A stretch of DNA of 64,000 nucleotides from NCBI RefSeq assembly GCF_018294505.1, contig NC_057808.1, forward strand, positions 352,953,114-353,017,113, in the 5' to 3' direction. The stretch comes from Triticum aestivum. Lineage: Eukaryota; Streptophyta; Magnoliopsida; Poales; Poaceae. The translations under genes were made by a program, and so were the position numbers. Below, one piece after another: positions 13,704 through 26,242 of the stretch (its first letter is position 1; every line of letters starts with the position of its first letter). Under the pieces are notes generated by a model. It searched no databases. It worked only from the letters and a program-made list of their open reading frames with translations, and was not told the DNA's origin.

Positions 13704-14254
13704 TTTACAAATGATCGGCGTTTCCGGCATGGGATGTCAAACTCCGATACTTGCCCATTTTGCAATGAACCAGAAACCACAAGTCACTTACTATTGAACT
13801 GCCACTCCATCAAGCTGCTTTGGGACAATCTTCTTCTTCTTCGTCCTCCAGAAGTCGAACATATTCAAGATATTTGGTCTAACTCCTTAATTGATAAAGT
13901 TCGCTCTACAGTCATCATTGCCATTCTTTGGTCTATTTGGAAGCGGAGAAATGCTATGGTCTTCCGTGCTCATGACGAGGATCTGTATGTCACTCTACGA
14001 CGATCTGGAGAGGATCTAGTGTTCTGGTCTAATCGCTGCAAAAATCCTGTCAAGCAGGCCCTTCTAAAGGATTGGGGCACCATGTTGTATCATTTATCTG
14101 CGAGAATTTAGCTTTCATCTGCTATTTGTCAGGGGCTGACCCCTCATAATTTTTCTTTTTCTTCACCCTATGTAACTACCTGAATGTTGTCATCTCTCCC
14201 TGGCTAACATAAGTTCAGGCTGGCGTAAGCCCGCCGTAGTTCCCCGTCAAAAAA
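13704..14254 (+). mobile_element. Short 5'-truncated LINE with perfect target-site duplication
   Basis: The 551-bp insert is bounded by a perfect 16-bp direct repeat (begins AGAGAGGAAAAAG) at 13,688-13,703 and 14,255-14,270. It encodes on the plus strand the zf-RVT zinc-binding end of a LINE ORF2 (CPFCNEPETTSHLLLNC, then LWSIWKRRNAMVFR), stopping at TAG 14,109-14,111. A 3' UTR of about 140 bp follows with a short poly-A (GTCAAAAAAA), as in target-primed reverse transcription. The insert starts in mid-domain, so most of the LINE is missing. Confidence 0.85.
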
Positions 14255-14270
14255 AGAGAGGAAAAAGACG
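14255..14270. repeat. Target-site duplication of the short LINE, right copy
   Basis: Sixteen bases identical to 13,688-13,703, directly after the A-run of the LINE fragment. The first A may also belong to the poly-A tail. Confidence 0.9.
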
Positions 14271-17045
14271 GGAGAAAAACTTTTGCGCTTGCGGCAAGGC
14301 ACATGGAGGCATTCCACGCATTCCTTTTGCCCATGGCAACACACGGGTATATATTGTGCTAGTTAAGATCAACACAATGATGTGGTCAAGCAAAATTCGT
14401 TACACATCAAAGTGTTGCATGAAAATTAAAGTGTAGTAGACAACTCAACAACGAAAAAAGAATGTCCTTTCAAATCACTACTAGTAAATCCGACAATCTA
14501 CACGAAAATGTGACTGGTTTCTTTATCCAACAGCAAGGCCTGGATCGAGCAGGAAAAAAAATGCGACCGAAATTTTTGTTGTCTCTAATCGATCTTTGAG
14601 TAGACAGATCGACCGCGCACCCAAAATGCTGCGAGCGGACTGGACCGGAAGGGGTACGTGTCCACCGCGTCGGGCGTCGGCGATGGAGACGCGGCGCTCC
14701 GGTGCTCGGACCGGGGATGGGCGCGCCGCACTGGAGCATGCCCGCCGTTTGCCGCCGAGGCGAAAAGCTGGACGGCCCATGTCCTTCCAGCTGGCTAATC
14801 TCACTCACCCGATCGCGATCGGGACCGCGGCATGGCGCCGTCCATCTGCACCGCGCTGCACAGGAACCTCATTCCCATTCGCTCGGTTGGATGAGATGAG
14901 ATGGGATGGGATGGGACGCAGCGCGAACAAATGCATCTTCGACTTGCCGGAGAAAAATGAGCGACCGGAAATGTGCCTCCGGGAATTCTGTTGGTTGGAT
15001 TCGATGTGTTGGGAGGCTGACTGGACTGCCTGCCTACGTGAAAGCATATAAATCTGGAGTATAGAAGAAGAAGAAGTTGTTGAGATCGAGTAGCCTACGA
15101 TGTAGCGTACGTATAAGTGAGAGTTTTTTCAATGTATACTGTATGAGCTGCCCGTTGCATGTTAGTTGGACAAGCTGCCAATAATAGACAACGGAATCCT
15201 AAATCCGAAATCCGAAAAATATGAAAACTCGAGAGGGCATGATCGATATCTTAGTTAGTTGTCAGCATATTATTGCTCTCCATATATGCATGTCTATTCC
15301 AACCGATGAGCCGGCCAAACTCATGAGAGATACTCTAGCAGCTAGCAAGGCGATGTTTTCTTGAAGAATGCTATCATAGTGATATATTTCAGAAAAGTTG
15401 GAATGTAGTAGTGGATTACTTTTACTCACATGACATTTACCAGCACGTCTCTTATCACCAGGATCAGTGGTGGACAAATTAGCACTAGAGTCCAAATTTG
15501 TGTTCTAGATCAACTTCTTGTAGCCTTTTATTAGGTTTCCCTCGACGTCCAAGTTCCACCTTTTGCATAGGCGGAAAAGCTATTGCCGGCAAAAGGTAAG
15601 AGCAACAAAGCAGAGAGAAGCATTAAGCTTGTGCGGTAAGGCATGGCGGAACGATGCGTTAGGGTGACGGCGAAACCTTGTGGATATGTCGGCAACTTGC
15701 TTTGATTTCTTTCTCCGTGCTGGATGCTGATTAGGTGTGAGTTTGAACATTTTGCTCGCCGTCACAATCCAGGGGCAAATCAGTGGCTCGTGATGTATGT
15801 AAAAAGATGAATGCTGAGAGTTGAGTAGCCGCATTTAGCTACTAGCATAATGCTCCATATGGGCATTTGTCTCTGCTTTACCATATATTCTAGAGTACTT
15901 TCAGTGGGCTTTCTTGTTGTACTCAAAAGCATACGGTTTTCTGGTAATGGTAGTTGCCACGTAGTCATTATTATTATTATTATAACTTAATGGAGTGAGT
16001 TATTTATAGACAGACAAGCAGATAGTTGTTAACCTTGCCGAGACTCAATACAGCGTCAAACCTATGAAACCAACAAAAACTATTAGTACTACCATGGCAA
16101 ATGTTGCAGCCTTCAAGAGAATGTAGCGACAGTCGAACAACTTGATTTTCATGGAGAAGCTGGATGCACCCTCCAACCAGGCGATTGCACAGCTAATTCT
16201 TTTTGAAACAAGTTGCACAGCTAATTCTGGTTCTGGAACAATCAGATTGAGGATTTTGGCGGTGTCCGCACCGGCACCCAACATGCCTATGGGACTGGCA
16301 CTAGCCCTTCTGGTGCGACATCAGTGCTGGATTGGGTCTGATCCTATGTCTAACCTAGCTAGACATGGCATTACGCAAAGCATATTTAGCACAATTAATA
16401 AAAGGAGTAAAGTATGACTAGGACGCAGGAAAAAGGAGGCACCGATCGAAGCAAACTTGGGAGCAGCTTGCCACTTGGTAAACGCGGAGAAAGCTTCGGT
16501 GTAGCTTTCAGGCCTGTGCTCCTGAAAGCCACACTGAGCTGAGCTCTTATCGCCAATCGGCATGGCCGTGTAGACGTGTACACTGAAAGGAAGTTCCTTG
16601 AACCAGGACTGTAGTATGAATTAATTCTGAACTTAGCTCCACCGACGCTGAAACTGACGCTGTGTGTGCGCTCATGGCCTCACAAAGCGGATAGTGTGAA
16701 ACTGTTTCAGGAAGACCGGGCATGTTAGCGATGGCGAGGACCATGAACAGTGCACGAACCGAAGACGACTCCCGGATTTTGGGAATCCAAGGCGTCCGAT
16801 GAGGTGCCACCGAGCTGCGCTGATGGCGAGTGCAACATGCCAGTGCCAGGTCCATGGCACCAGTTGAGCTGATGATGACTGGTGATCAGGTCCAAACTTG
16901 TCCCGGTCTGAGTGTCCTGGAGCACCTACTGATTGACAGTCGGTTCGCTGATGATAAGCTAGTACGGTGCAGTCTACGCACAGTGCGATTTAAACGGACG
17001 TGGCTCGCACGATAGCCAGCCACGCTTAAGGGCAGCTGGGTTGTC
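14271..17045. other. Low-copy spacer, no gene seen
   Basis: About 2.8 kb without any recognised protein domain or transposon end. 14,580-15,050 is GC-richer with a GATGAGATGGGATGGG simple repeat near 14,890. 15,967-15,982 is an (ATT)n microsatellite. Open frames are short and do not resemble known families. Confidence 0.45.
15967..15982. repeat. (ATT)n microsatellite
   Basis: Five tandem ATT triplets. Confidence 0.85.
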
Positions 17046-17382
17046 TAAGAGCATCTATAACCCAACCCCTCAAACTCGTCTCAAACGCTCAGGCAAGCCG
17101 CCCGGTCATGATTTTTTAACCTAGACGGGCCTCTCAAACGGCCATCAAACGTCCGGGCTGACCGACACCCTCCCATATCCAGCCTAAATATAGGGGGTAT
17201 ATGGGGGCGTCCGGACGTGTCCGCCACGTCAGACCCGACAGCCCGATCCCACCCCAAATTGCACCAAATCCATCAAACCTTTCCTCCTCCCGCGCGCCCT
17301 TCAACCATTCTCACGCCCGGACCCTCGCCGGCCTCCACCCTTGCTCCCAATCCTCACCTCCGGTCCCGATCCACCGTCGGAG

Positions 17383-17565
17383 ATGTCGTCCAGTCCGACC
17401 CACACCGCTGCGAGGGAGAAGCAGTCCGCCTCGTCAGCGGGAGGTGTGGTGTCGATGGCGGCGACTTGCAAGGCGGAGAACGTCGCCCGCAAGTTCCGGC
17501 AATGCCAACAGCGAGAGAGGGAGGCGGCGACGGCGTCGCAGGGAGGTTCGGACGTGGTGGAATAG
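17383..17565 (+). CDS. Small hypothetical ORF inside PIF/Harbinger-like element 1
   Basis: A 60-codon frame begins at ATG 17,383 (MSSSPTHTAAREKQ) and ends at TAG 17,563-17,565; it is Ala-, Arg- and Glu-rich. An exact copy occurs at 25,639-25,821. A second open stretch, 17,566-17,856, follows in the same frame register. No known domain is recognised. It may be the remnant of the element's accessory protein gene, and expression is unproven. Confidence 0.3.
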   Translation: MSSSPTHTAAREKQSASSAGGVVSMAATCKAENVARKFRQCQQREREAATASQGGSDVVE

Positions 17566-17986
17566 TTGTCTCCTTCGTCGCGTCCGGATCCCCACACCCG
17601 TCCCCTCCGAGTGCCCACGTGGAGTAAGCTGTCCGCCCCCTTTGGGACACAGAATGATCAGAGCGCCGACTGGGCCATTCCCGAGAGCTTTCCGCCCACG
17701 CAAATGTCGACGGTCGACGTGTGTGACTCGCCGCAGCTCGTTCGGGCGCGGATGAGCACGGGCCCCGGCAGTGCCCGGGCTGCCCTCAACATGTTCGACG
17801 GAATGACCGAACAAGAGTCGATACGTTTTCTTTACTCTTGTCCGATCATAGTTTAGCATAGACAACTAGTTCATTTGCTCATGATGAATGCATGCAAATT
17901 TGAATCATGTCGAAGGCGTCCTTGTCGAACATGATCAATGACAATGAAGAACCGACCGAAATGGAGTATGAATTGGAGGCCACCAC

Positions 17987-19773
17987 TGTTGGGGAACGTA
18001 GCAGAAATTCAAAATTTTCTACGCATCACCAAGATGAATCTATGGAGTAATCTAGCAACGAGGGGAAGGAGAATGCATCTACATACCCTTGTAGATCGCG
18101 ATGCGGAAGCGTTGCAAGAACGCGGATGAAGGAGTCGTACTCGTAGCGATTCAGATCGCGGTTGATTCCGATCTAAGCGCCGAACCACGGCGCCTCCGCG
18201 TTCAACACACGTGCAGCCCGGTGACGTCTCCCACGCCTTGATCCAGCAAGGAGAGAGGAAGAGGTTGGGGAAGACTCCGTCCAGCAGCAGCACGACGGCG
18301 TGGTGGTGATGGAGGAGCGTGACAATCCCGCAGGGCTTCGCCAAGCACCGCGGGAGAGGAGGAGGGAGAGAGGTAGGGCTGCGCCAAGAGAGACCGGAAA
18401 ACTCATGTCTTGGGCAGCCCTAGAGCTCAACTATATATAGGGGGGGAAGGGGGCTGCGCCCCCTCTAGGGTTCCCACCCCAAGGGGTGGCGGCCAGCCCT
18501 AGATCCCATCCAAGGGGGCGGCCAAGGGGAGGAGAGGGGGGGGGGCGCCACTAGGGTGGGCCTTAAGGCCCATCTGGACCTAGGGTTTGCCCCCTCCCAC
18601 TCTCCCATGCGCCTTGGGCCTTGGTGGGGGCGCACCAGCCCACCTGGGGCTGGTCCCCTCCCATACTTGGCCCACGCAGCCTTCTGGGGCTGGTGGCCCC
18701 ACTTGGTGGACCCCCGGGACCCTCCCGGTGGTCCCGGTACATTACCGATATCACCCGAAACTTTTCCGGTGACCAAAACAGGACTTCCCATATATAAATC
18801 TTTACCTCCGGACCATTCCGGAACTCCTCGTGACGTCCGGGATCTCATCCGGGACTCCGAACAACATTCGGTAACCACGTACATACTTTCCCTATAACCC
18901 TAGCGTCATCGAACCTTAAGTGTGTAGACCCTACGGGTTCGGGAACCATGCAGACATGACCGAGACGTTCTCCGGCCAATAACCAACAGCGGGATCTAGA
19001 TACCCATGTTGGCTCCCACATGTTCCACGATGATCTCATCGGATGAACCACGATGTCGGGGATTCAATCAATCCCGTATTCAATTCCCTTTGTCTATCGG
19101 TATGTTACTTGCCCGAGATTCGATCGTCGGTATCCCTATACCTTGTTCAATCTCGTTACCAGCAAGTCTCTTTACTCGTTCCGTAACTCACACATCATCC
19201 CGTGATCAACTCCTTGGTCACATTGTGCACATAATGATGATGTCCTACCGAGTGGGCCCAGAGATACCTCTTCGTTTACACGGAGTGACAAATCCCAGTC
19301 TCGATTCGTGCCAACCCAACAGACACTTTCGGAGATACCTGTAGTGCACCTTTATAGCCACCCAGTTACGTTGTGACGTTTGGTACACCCAAAGCATTCC
19401 TACGGTTATCCAGGAGTTGCATAATCTCATGGTCTAAGGAAATGATACTTGACATTAGAAAAGCTCTGAGCAAACGAACTACACGATCTTGTGCTAGGCT
19501 TAGGATTGTGTCTTGTCCATCACATCATTCTCCTAATGATGTGATCCCGTTATCAACGACATCCAATGTCCATGGTCAGGAAACCGTAACCATCTATTGA
19601 TCAACGAGTTAGTCAACTAGAGGCTTACTAGGGACATGGTGTTGTCTATGTATCCACACATGTATCTGAGTTTCCTATCAATACAATTCTAGCATGGATA
19701 ATAAATGATTATCATGAACAAGGAAATATAATAATAACCTATTTATTATTGCCTCTAGGGCATATTTCCAACA
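17987..19773 (-). repeat. LTR 1 (3' LTR) of WIS/BARE-like element II
   Basis: It runs from TGTTGGGGAACG to TTTCCAACA, 1787 bp, preceded by ACCAC, the 5-bp target duplication also found at 28,032-28,036. On its right the polypurine tract follows (minus strand AAGTGGGAGAC just before the LTR), so this is the 3' LTR of a minus-strand element. A TATA box (CTATATATAG) is at 18,431-18,440. Confidence 0.92.
18431..18440 (-). promoter_or_regulatory. TATA box of LTR 1 of element II
   Basis: CTATATATAG at the position equivalent to the TATA box of the other family members. Confidence 0.6.
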
Positions 19774-22700
19774 GTCTCCCACTTGCACTAGAGTCAATAA
19801 TCTAGTCCACATCACCATGTGATTAACACTCATAGGTCACATCACCATGTGACCAACATCCAAAGAGTTTACTAGAGTCAACAATCTAGTTCACATTACT
19901 ATGTGATTAACACTCAATGAGTTCTGGTTTGATCATGTTATGCTTGTGAGAGAGGTTATTAGTCAACGGGTCTGAACCTTTCAGATCCGTGTGTGCTTTA
20001 CGAATATCTATGTCATCTTGTGGATGCTACCACGCGCTACTTGGAGCCATTTCAAGTATCTGCTCTACTATACGAATCCGGTTTACTACTCAGAGTCATC
20101 CGGATTAGTGTCAAAGTTTGCATCGACGTAACCCTTTACGACGAACTCCTTTTCACCTCCATAATCGAGAAAATTCCTTAGTCCACTACATACTAAGGAT
20201 AAATTCGACCGCTGTCATGTGATCCATTCCCGGATCACTATTGTACCCCTTGACCAACTCATGGCAAGGCACACTTCATGTGTGGTACACAGCATAGCAT
20301 ACTGTAGAGCCTACGTCTAAAGCATAGGGGACGACCTTCGTCGTTTCTCTCTCTTCTTCTGTGGTCAGGTCTTGAGTCTTACTCAATACTCACACCTTGT
20401 AACACAGCCAAGAACTCCTTCTTTGCTGATCTATTTTCAACTCTTTCAAAATCATGCCAAGTGTGCGTTCTTTGAAAGTATCATCAGGCATCTTGATCTA
20501 TCTCTATAGATCTTGATGCCCAATATGTAAACAGCTTTATCCAGGTCTTCCTTTGAAAAACTCCTTTCAAACAACCCTTTATGCTTTCCAGAAATTTTAC
20601 ATCATTTCGGATCAATAATATGTCATTCACATATACTTATCATAAATGTTGTGGCGCTCCCACTCACTTTATTGTAAATACAAGTTTCTAACAAACTTTG
20701 TATAAACCCAAAAACTTTGATCACTCCATCAAAGCGTATATTCTGACTCCGAGATGCTTGCTCTTAGTCCATGGAAGGATCGCTGGAGCTAGCATACCTT
20801 TTAGCATCCTTAGGATCGACAAAACCTTTCTGATTGTATCACATACAACCTTTCCTTATGAAAACTGGTAAGGAAACTTGTTTTGACATCCATCTGCCAG
20901 ATTTCATAAATGCAGCTAATGCTAACATGATTCCGACGGACTTAAGCATCGCTACGGATGAGAAAATCTCATCGTAGTCAACTCCTTGAACTTGTGGAAA
21001 TACTCTTTGCCACAAGTCGAGCTTCATAGACGGTAACATTACCGTCCACGTCCGTCTTCTTCTCAAAGATCTATTTATCTCGGATTTCATGGCTTCTAAC
21101 CATTTGTCGGAATATGGGCCCACCATCGCTTCTCCATAGCTCGTAGGTTCAGTATTGTCCAACAACATGATATCTCAGACAGGATCACGTACCACTCTGA
21201 AGTAGCATGCATCCTCGTCGTCCTACGAGGTTTGGTGGTGACTTGATCCGAAGTTTCATGATCACTATCATAAGCTTCCACTTCAATTGGTATAGGTGCC
21301 ACAGGAACAACTTCCTGTGCCTTGCTACACACTAGTTGAAGTGACGGTTCAATAACCTTATCAAGTCTCCACCATCCTCCCACTCAATTCTTTCGAGAGA
21401 AACTTTTCCTCAAGAAAGGACTCGTTTCTAGAAGCAATTACTTTTGCTTCCAGATCTGAAATAGGAGGTATACCCAACTGTTTTGGGTATTCTTATGAAG
21501 ATGTATTTAACCGCTTTGGGTTCGAGCTTATCAGCCTGAAACTCTTTCACATAAGCTTCGCAGCCCCAAACTTTTAAGAAACGACAACTTAGGTTTCTCT
21601 AAACGGTGTCATCTCAACGGAATTGCGTGGTGCCCCTTTTAAAGTGAATGCGGTTGTCTCTAATGCCTAACCCATAAACGACAGTGGTAATTCGATAAGA
21701 GACATGATGGTATGCACCATATCCAATAGGGTGCAGTTATGATGTTCGGACACACCATCACACTATGGTGTTCCAGGAGGTATTAATTGGGAAACACTTT
21801 CCACAATGTCTTAATTGTGTGCCAAACTCGTAACTCAGATACTCATCTCTATGATCATATTACAGACATTTTATCCTCTTGTCACGACGATCTTCAACTT
21901 CACTCTGAAATTACTTGAACCTTTCAATAATTCAGACTTGTGTTTCATCAAGTAAATACACTCAGCATCTACTCAAATCATCTGTGAAGTAAGAACATAA
22001 CGATATCCACTGCATGCCTCAGCACTCATTGGACTGCATACATCAAAATGTATTACTTCCAATAAGTTGCTCTCTTGTTCCATCTTACTGAAAACGAGGC
22101 CTTTCAGTCATCTTGCCCATGTGGTATGATTTACATGTCTCAAGTGATTCAAAATCAAGTGAGTCCAAACAATCCATCTGCATGGAGTTTCTTCATGCAT
22201 ATATACCAATAGACATGGTTCGCATGTCTCAATCTTTTCAAAAACGAGTGAGTCCAAAGATCCATCTACATGGAGCTTCTTCATGCGTTTTATCCCAATA
22301 TGACTCAAATAGTAGTGCCACAAGTATGTGGTACTATCATTACTTTTGGCATGAACATGTGTATCACTACGATCGAGATTCAATGAACCATTTATTTTTA
22401 GGTGCAAGACCATTGAAGGTATTATTCAAATAAAAAGAGTAACCATTATTCTCCTTAAATGAATGACCGTATTGCGATAAACATAATCCAATCATGTTTA
22501 TGCTCAACGCAAACACCAATCTCGATGGTAGAGGGAGCATGCGATGCTTGATCACATCAACCTTGGAAACACTTCCAACACACATTGTCATCTCACCTTT
22601 AGCTAGTCTCCGTTTATTCCGCAGCTTTTATTTCGAGTTACTAACACTTAGCAACCGAACCGGTATCTAATACCCTAGTGCTGCTAGGAGTACTAGTAAA

Positions 22701-24825
22701 GTACACATTCATATAACGTATATCCAATATACTTCTGTCGACCTTGCCTGCCTTCTCATCTACCAAGTATCTAGGGTAGTACTGCTTCAGTGACCGTTCC
22801 CCTCATTACAGAAGCACTTAGTCTCGGGTTTGGGTTCAACCTTGGGATTCTTCACTAGAGCAGCAAATGATTTGCTGTTTCATGAAGTATCCCTTTTGCC
22901 CTTGCCCTTCTAGAAACTAGTGGTTTTACTAACCATCAACAATTGATGCTCCTTCTTGATTTCTACTTTCGCGGTGTCAAACATCGCGAATAGCTCAAGG
23001 ATCATCATATCTATCCCTGATATGTTATAGTTCATCACGAAGCTCTACTAGCTTGGTGGCAGTGACTATAGAGAACCATCACTATCTCATCTGGGTGATT
23101 AACTCCCACTCGATTCAAGTGATTGTAGTACTCAGACAATCTGAGCACATGCTCAACGATTGAGCTTTTCTCCCTTAGTTTGCAGGCTTAAGAAACTTAT
23201 CAGAGGTCTCATACCTCTTGACGTGGGCACTAGTCCGAAATCCCAATTTCAGTCTTCGGAACATCTCATATGTTCTGCGACGTTTCAAAAACCGTCTTTG
23301 GTGCCACAATTCTAAACCGTTAGCATTACGCACTGAACTATCACGTAGTCATCAAAACGTGTATGTCAGATGTTTCGCAACATCTACAGACGACGCTGAG
23401 GTTCAGCACACCGGGCGGTGCATCAAGGACATAAGCCTTCTGTGCAGCAATGAGGACAATCCTCAGTTCACGGACCCAGTCCGCATAATTGCTACTACCA
23501 ACTTCAACTAAATTTTCTCTAGGAACATATCTTAAATAGTAGAACTAAAGCGCAAGCTATGACATAATTTGCAAAGACCTTTTTGACTATGTTCATGATA
23601 ATGAAGTTCATCTGATTATGAACTCCCACTCAGATAGACATCCCTCTAGTCATCTAAGTGATTCATGATCCGAGTCAAACTAGGCCGTGTCCGATCATCA
23701 CGTGAGACGGACTAGTCATCATCGGTGAACATCTCCATGTTGATCGTATCTACTATATGACTCATGTTCGATCTTTCGATCTCTTGTGTTCCGAGGCCAT
23801 GTCTGTACATGCTAGGCTCGTCAAGTCAACCTAAGTGTTTTGCATGTGTTCCGAGGCCATGTCTGTACATGCTAGGCTCGTCAACACCCGTTGTATTCGA
23901 ACGTTAGAATCTATCACACCCGATCATCACGTGGTGCTTCGAAACAACGAACCTTCGCAACGGTGCACAGTTAGGGGGAACACTTTCTTGAAATTATTAT
24001 AAGGGATCATCTTACTTACTACCGTCGTTCTAAGCAAATAAGATGCATATACATGATAAACATCACATGCAATCAAATAGTGACATGATATGGCCAATAT
24101 CATTTTGCTCCTTTGATCTCCATCTTCGGGGCACCATGATCATCTTTGTCACTGGCATGACACCATGATCTCCATCATTGTGTCTTCATGAAGTTGTCAC
24201 GCCAACGATTACTTCTACTTCTATGGCTAACGCGCTTAGCAATAAAGTAAAGTAATTTACATGGCGTTATTCAATGACACGCAGGTCATACAAAAAATAA
24301 AGACAACTCCTATGGCTCCTGCCGGTTGTCATACTCATCGACATGCAAGTCGTGATTCCTATTACAAGAATATGATCAATCTCATACATCACATCTTCTG
24401 GCCATATCACATCACATAGCACATGCTGCAAAAACAAGTTAGACGTCCTCTAATTGTTGTTGCAAGTTTTTACGTGGCTTGTATAGGTTTCTAGCAAGAA
24501 CGTTTCTTACCTACGTAAAACCACAACGTGATATGCCAATTTCTATTTACCCTTCATAAGGACCCTTTTCGTCGAATCCATTCCGACTAAAGTGGGAGAG
24601 ACAGACACCCGCCAGCCACCTTATGCAACTAGTGCATGTCAGTCGGTGGAACCTGTCTCACGTAAGCGTACGTGTAAGGTCGGTCCGGGCCGCTTCATCC
24701 CACAATGCCGCCGAAACAAGATAAGACTAGTAGCGGCAAGAAGAATTGGCAACATCTACGCCCACAACTACTTTGTGTTCTACTCGTGCATAGAAACTAC
24801 GCATAGACCTAGCTCATGATGCCAC
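19774..24825 (-). mobile_element. Internal region of WIS/BARE-like element II, decayed
   Basis: 5052 bp. From 5' (right) to 3' (left): primer site 24,812-24,824, leader, gag remnant (about 22,860-23,100), protease/GAG-pre-integrase (22,108-22,591), integrase remnants (21,400-22,100), linker (21,096-21,383), RT remnant (20,839-21,168, with WLEAMKSEI and QVQGVDYDEIF), RNase H remnants and polypurine tract at 19,774-19,784. The longest open run is about 109 codons and no domain is intact. The copy has the overall size of WIS-2-type elements, which are known mostly as non-coding, and must have relied on enzymes supplied in trans. Confidence 0.88.
24812..24824 (-). other. Primer binding site of element II
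   Basis: Minus strand TGGCATCATGAGC, one base from the LTR end, same as in elements I and E. Confidence 0.75.
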
Positions 24826-25416
24826 TGTTGGGGAACGTAGCAGAAATTAAAATTTTCTACGCATCACCAAGATGAATCTATGGAGTAATCTAGCAACGAG
24901 GGGAAGGGGAGTGCATCTACATACCCTTGTAGATCGCGATGCGGAAGAGTTGCAAGAACGCGGATGAAAGAGTCGTACTCGTAGCGATTCAGATCGTGGT
25001 TGATTCCGATCTAAGCGCCGAACCACGGCGCCTCCGCGTTCAACACACGTGCAGCCCGGTGACGTCTCCCACGCCTTGATCCAGCAAGGAGAGAGGGAGA
25101 GGTTGGGGAAGACTCCGTCCAGCAGCAGCACGACGGCGTGGTGGTGATGGAGGAACGTGGCAATCCCGCAGGGCTTCGCCAAGCACCGCGGGAGAGGAGG
25201 AGGGAGAGAGGTAGGGCTGCGCCAAGAGAGACCGGAAAACTCATGTCTTGGGCAGCCCTAGACCTCAACTATATATTGGGGGGGAAGGGGGCTGCGCGCC
25301 CTCTAGGGTTCCCACCCCAAGGGGTGGCGGCCAGCCCTAGATCCCATCCAAGGGAGCGGCCAAGGGGAGGAGAGGGGGGGGGGGCGCCACTAGGGTGGGC
25401 CTTAAGGCCCATCTGG
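24826..25416 (-). repeat. LTR 2 (5' LTR) of element II, truncated at a duplication junction
   Basis: It starts TGTTGGGGAACG next to the primer site but stops after 591 bp. At CATCTGGACC it switches into PIF/Harbinger-like DNA (CGACACCCTCCC). By hand count it differs from LTR 1 at roughly ten sites, more than LTR 3 does. The TATA box is altered (ATATATTG near 25,270). Confidence 0.9.
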
Positions 25417-26242
25417 ACCGACACCCTCCCATATCCAGCCTAAATATAGGGGGTATATGGGGGCGTCCGGACGTGTCCGCCACGTCAGACCCGACAGCCC
25501 GATCCCACCCCAAATTGCACCAAATCCATCAAACCTTTCCTCCTCCCGCGCGCCCTTCAACCATTCTCACGCCCGGACCCTCGCCGGCCTCCACCCTTTC
25601 TCCCAATCCTCACCTCCGGTCCCGATCCACCGTCGGAGATGTCGTCCAGTCCGACCCACACCGCTGCGAGGGAGAAGCAGTCCGCCTCGTCAGCGGGAGG
25701 TGTGGTGTCGATGGCGGCGACTTGCAAGGCGGAGAACGTCGCCCGCAAGTTCCGGCAATGCCAACAGCGAGAGAGGGAGGCGGCGACGGCGTCGCAGGGA
25801 GGTTCGGACGTGGTGGAATAGTTGTCTCCTTCGTCGCGTCCGGATCCCCACACCCGTTCCCTCCGAGTGCCCACGTGGAGTAAGCTGTCCGCCCCCTTTG
25901 GGACACAGAATGATCAGAGCGCCGACTGGGCCATTCCCGAGAGCTTTCCGCCCACGCAAATGTCGACGGTCGACGTGTGTGACTCGCCGCAGCTCGTTCG
26001 GGCGCGGATGAGCACGGGCCCCGGCAGTGCCCGGGCTGCCCTCAACATGTTCGACGGAATGACCGAACAAGAGTCGATACGTTTTCTTTACTCTTGTCCG
26101 ATCATAGTTTAGCATAGACAACTAGTTCATTTGCTCATGATGAATGCATGCAAATTTGAATCATGTCGAAGGCGTCCTTGTCGAACATGATCAATGACAA
26201 TGAAGAACCGACCGAAATGGAGTATGAATTGGAGGCCACCAC
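25417..26242. repeat. Duplicated left part of PIF/Harbinger-like element 1
   Basis: An 826-bp copy of 17,161-17,986 without indels. I count two mismatches (17,343 G versus 25,599 T; 17,602 C versus 25,858 T). It ends with the same ACCAC that precedes the LTR in the first copy. Its left edge falls inside the truncated LTR 2 through a shared GACC. Confidence 0.93.

Noticed and set aside
14271..17045. Hidden protein gene among the many 60-150-codon frames
   Set aside because: None shows a domain, splice pattern or codon bias, and frames occur equally on both strands.
17201..17865. Long overlapping frames on both strands (up to 184 codons) in the PIF/Harbinger-like element
   Set aside because: GC-rich, Arg/Pro/Ser-biased frames in four registers at once; only the frame starting at 17,383 is kept, at low confidence.
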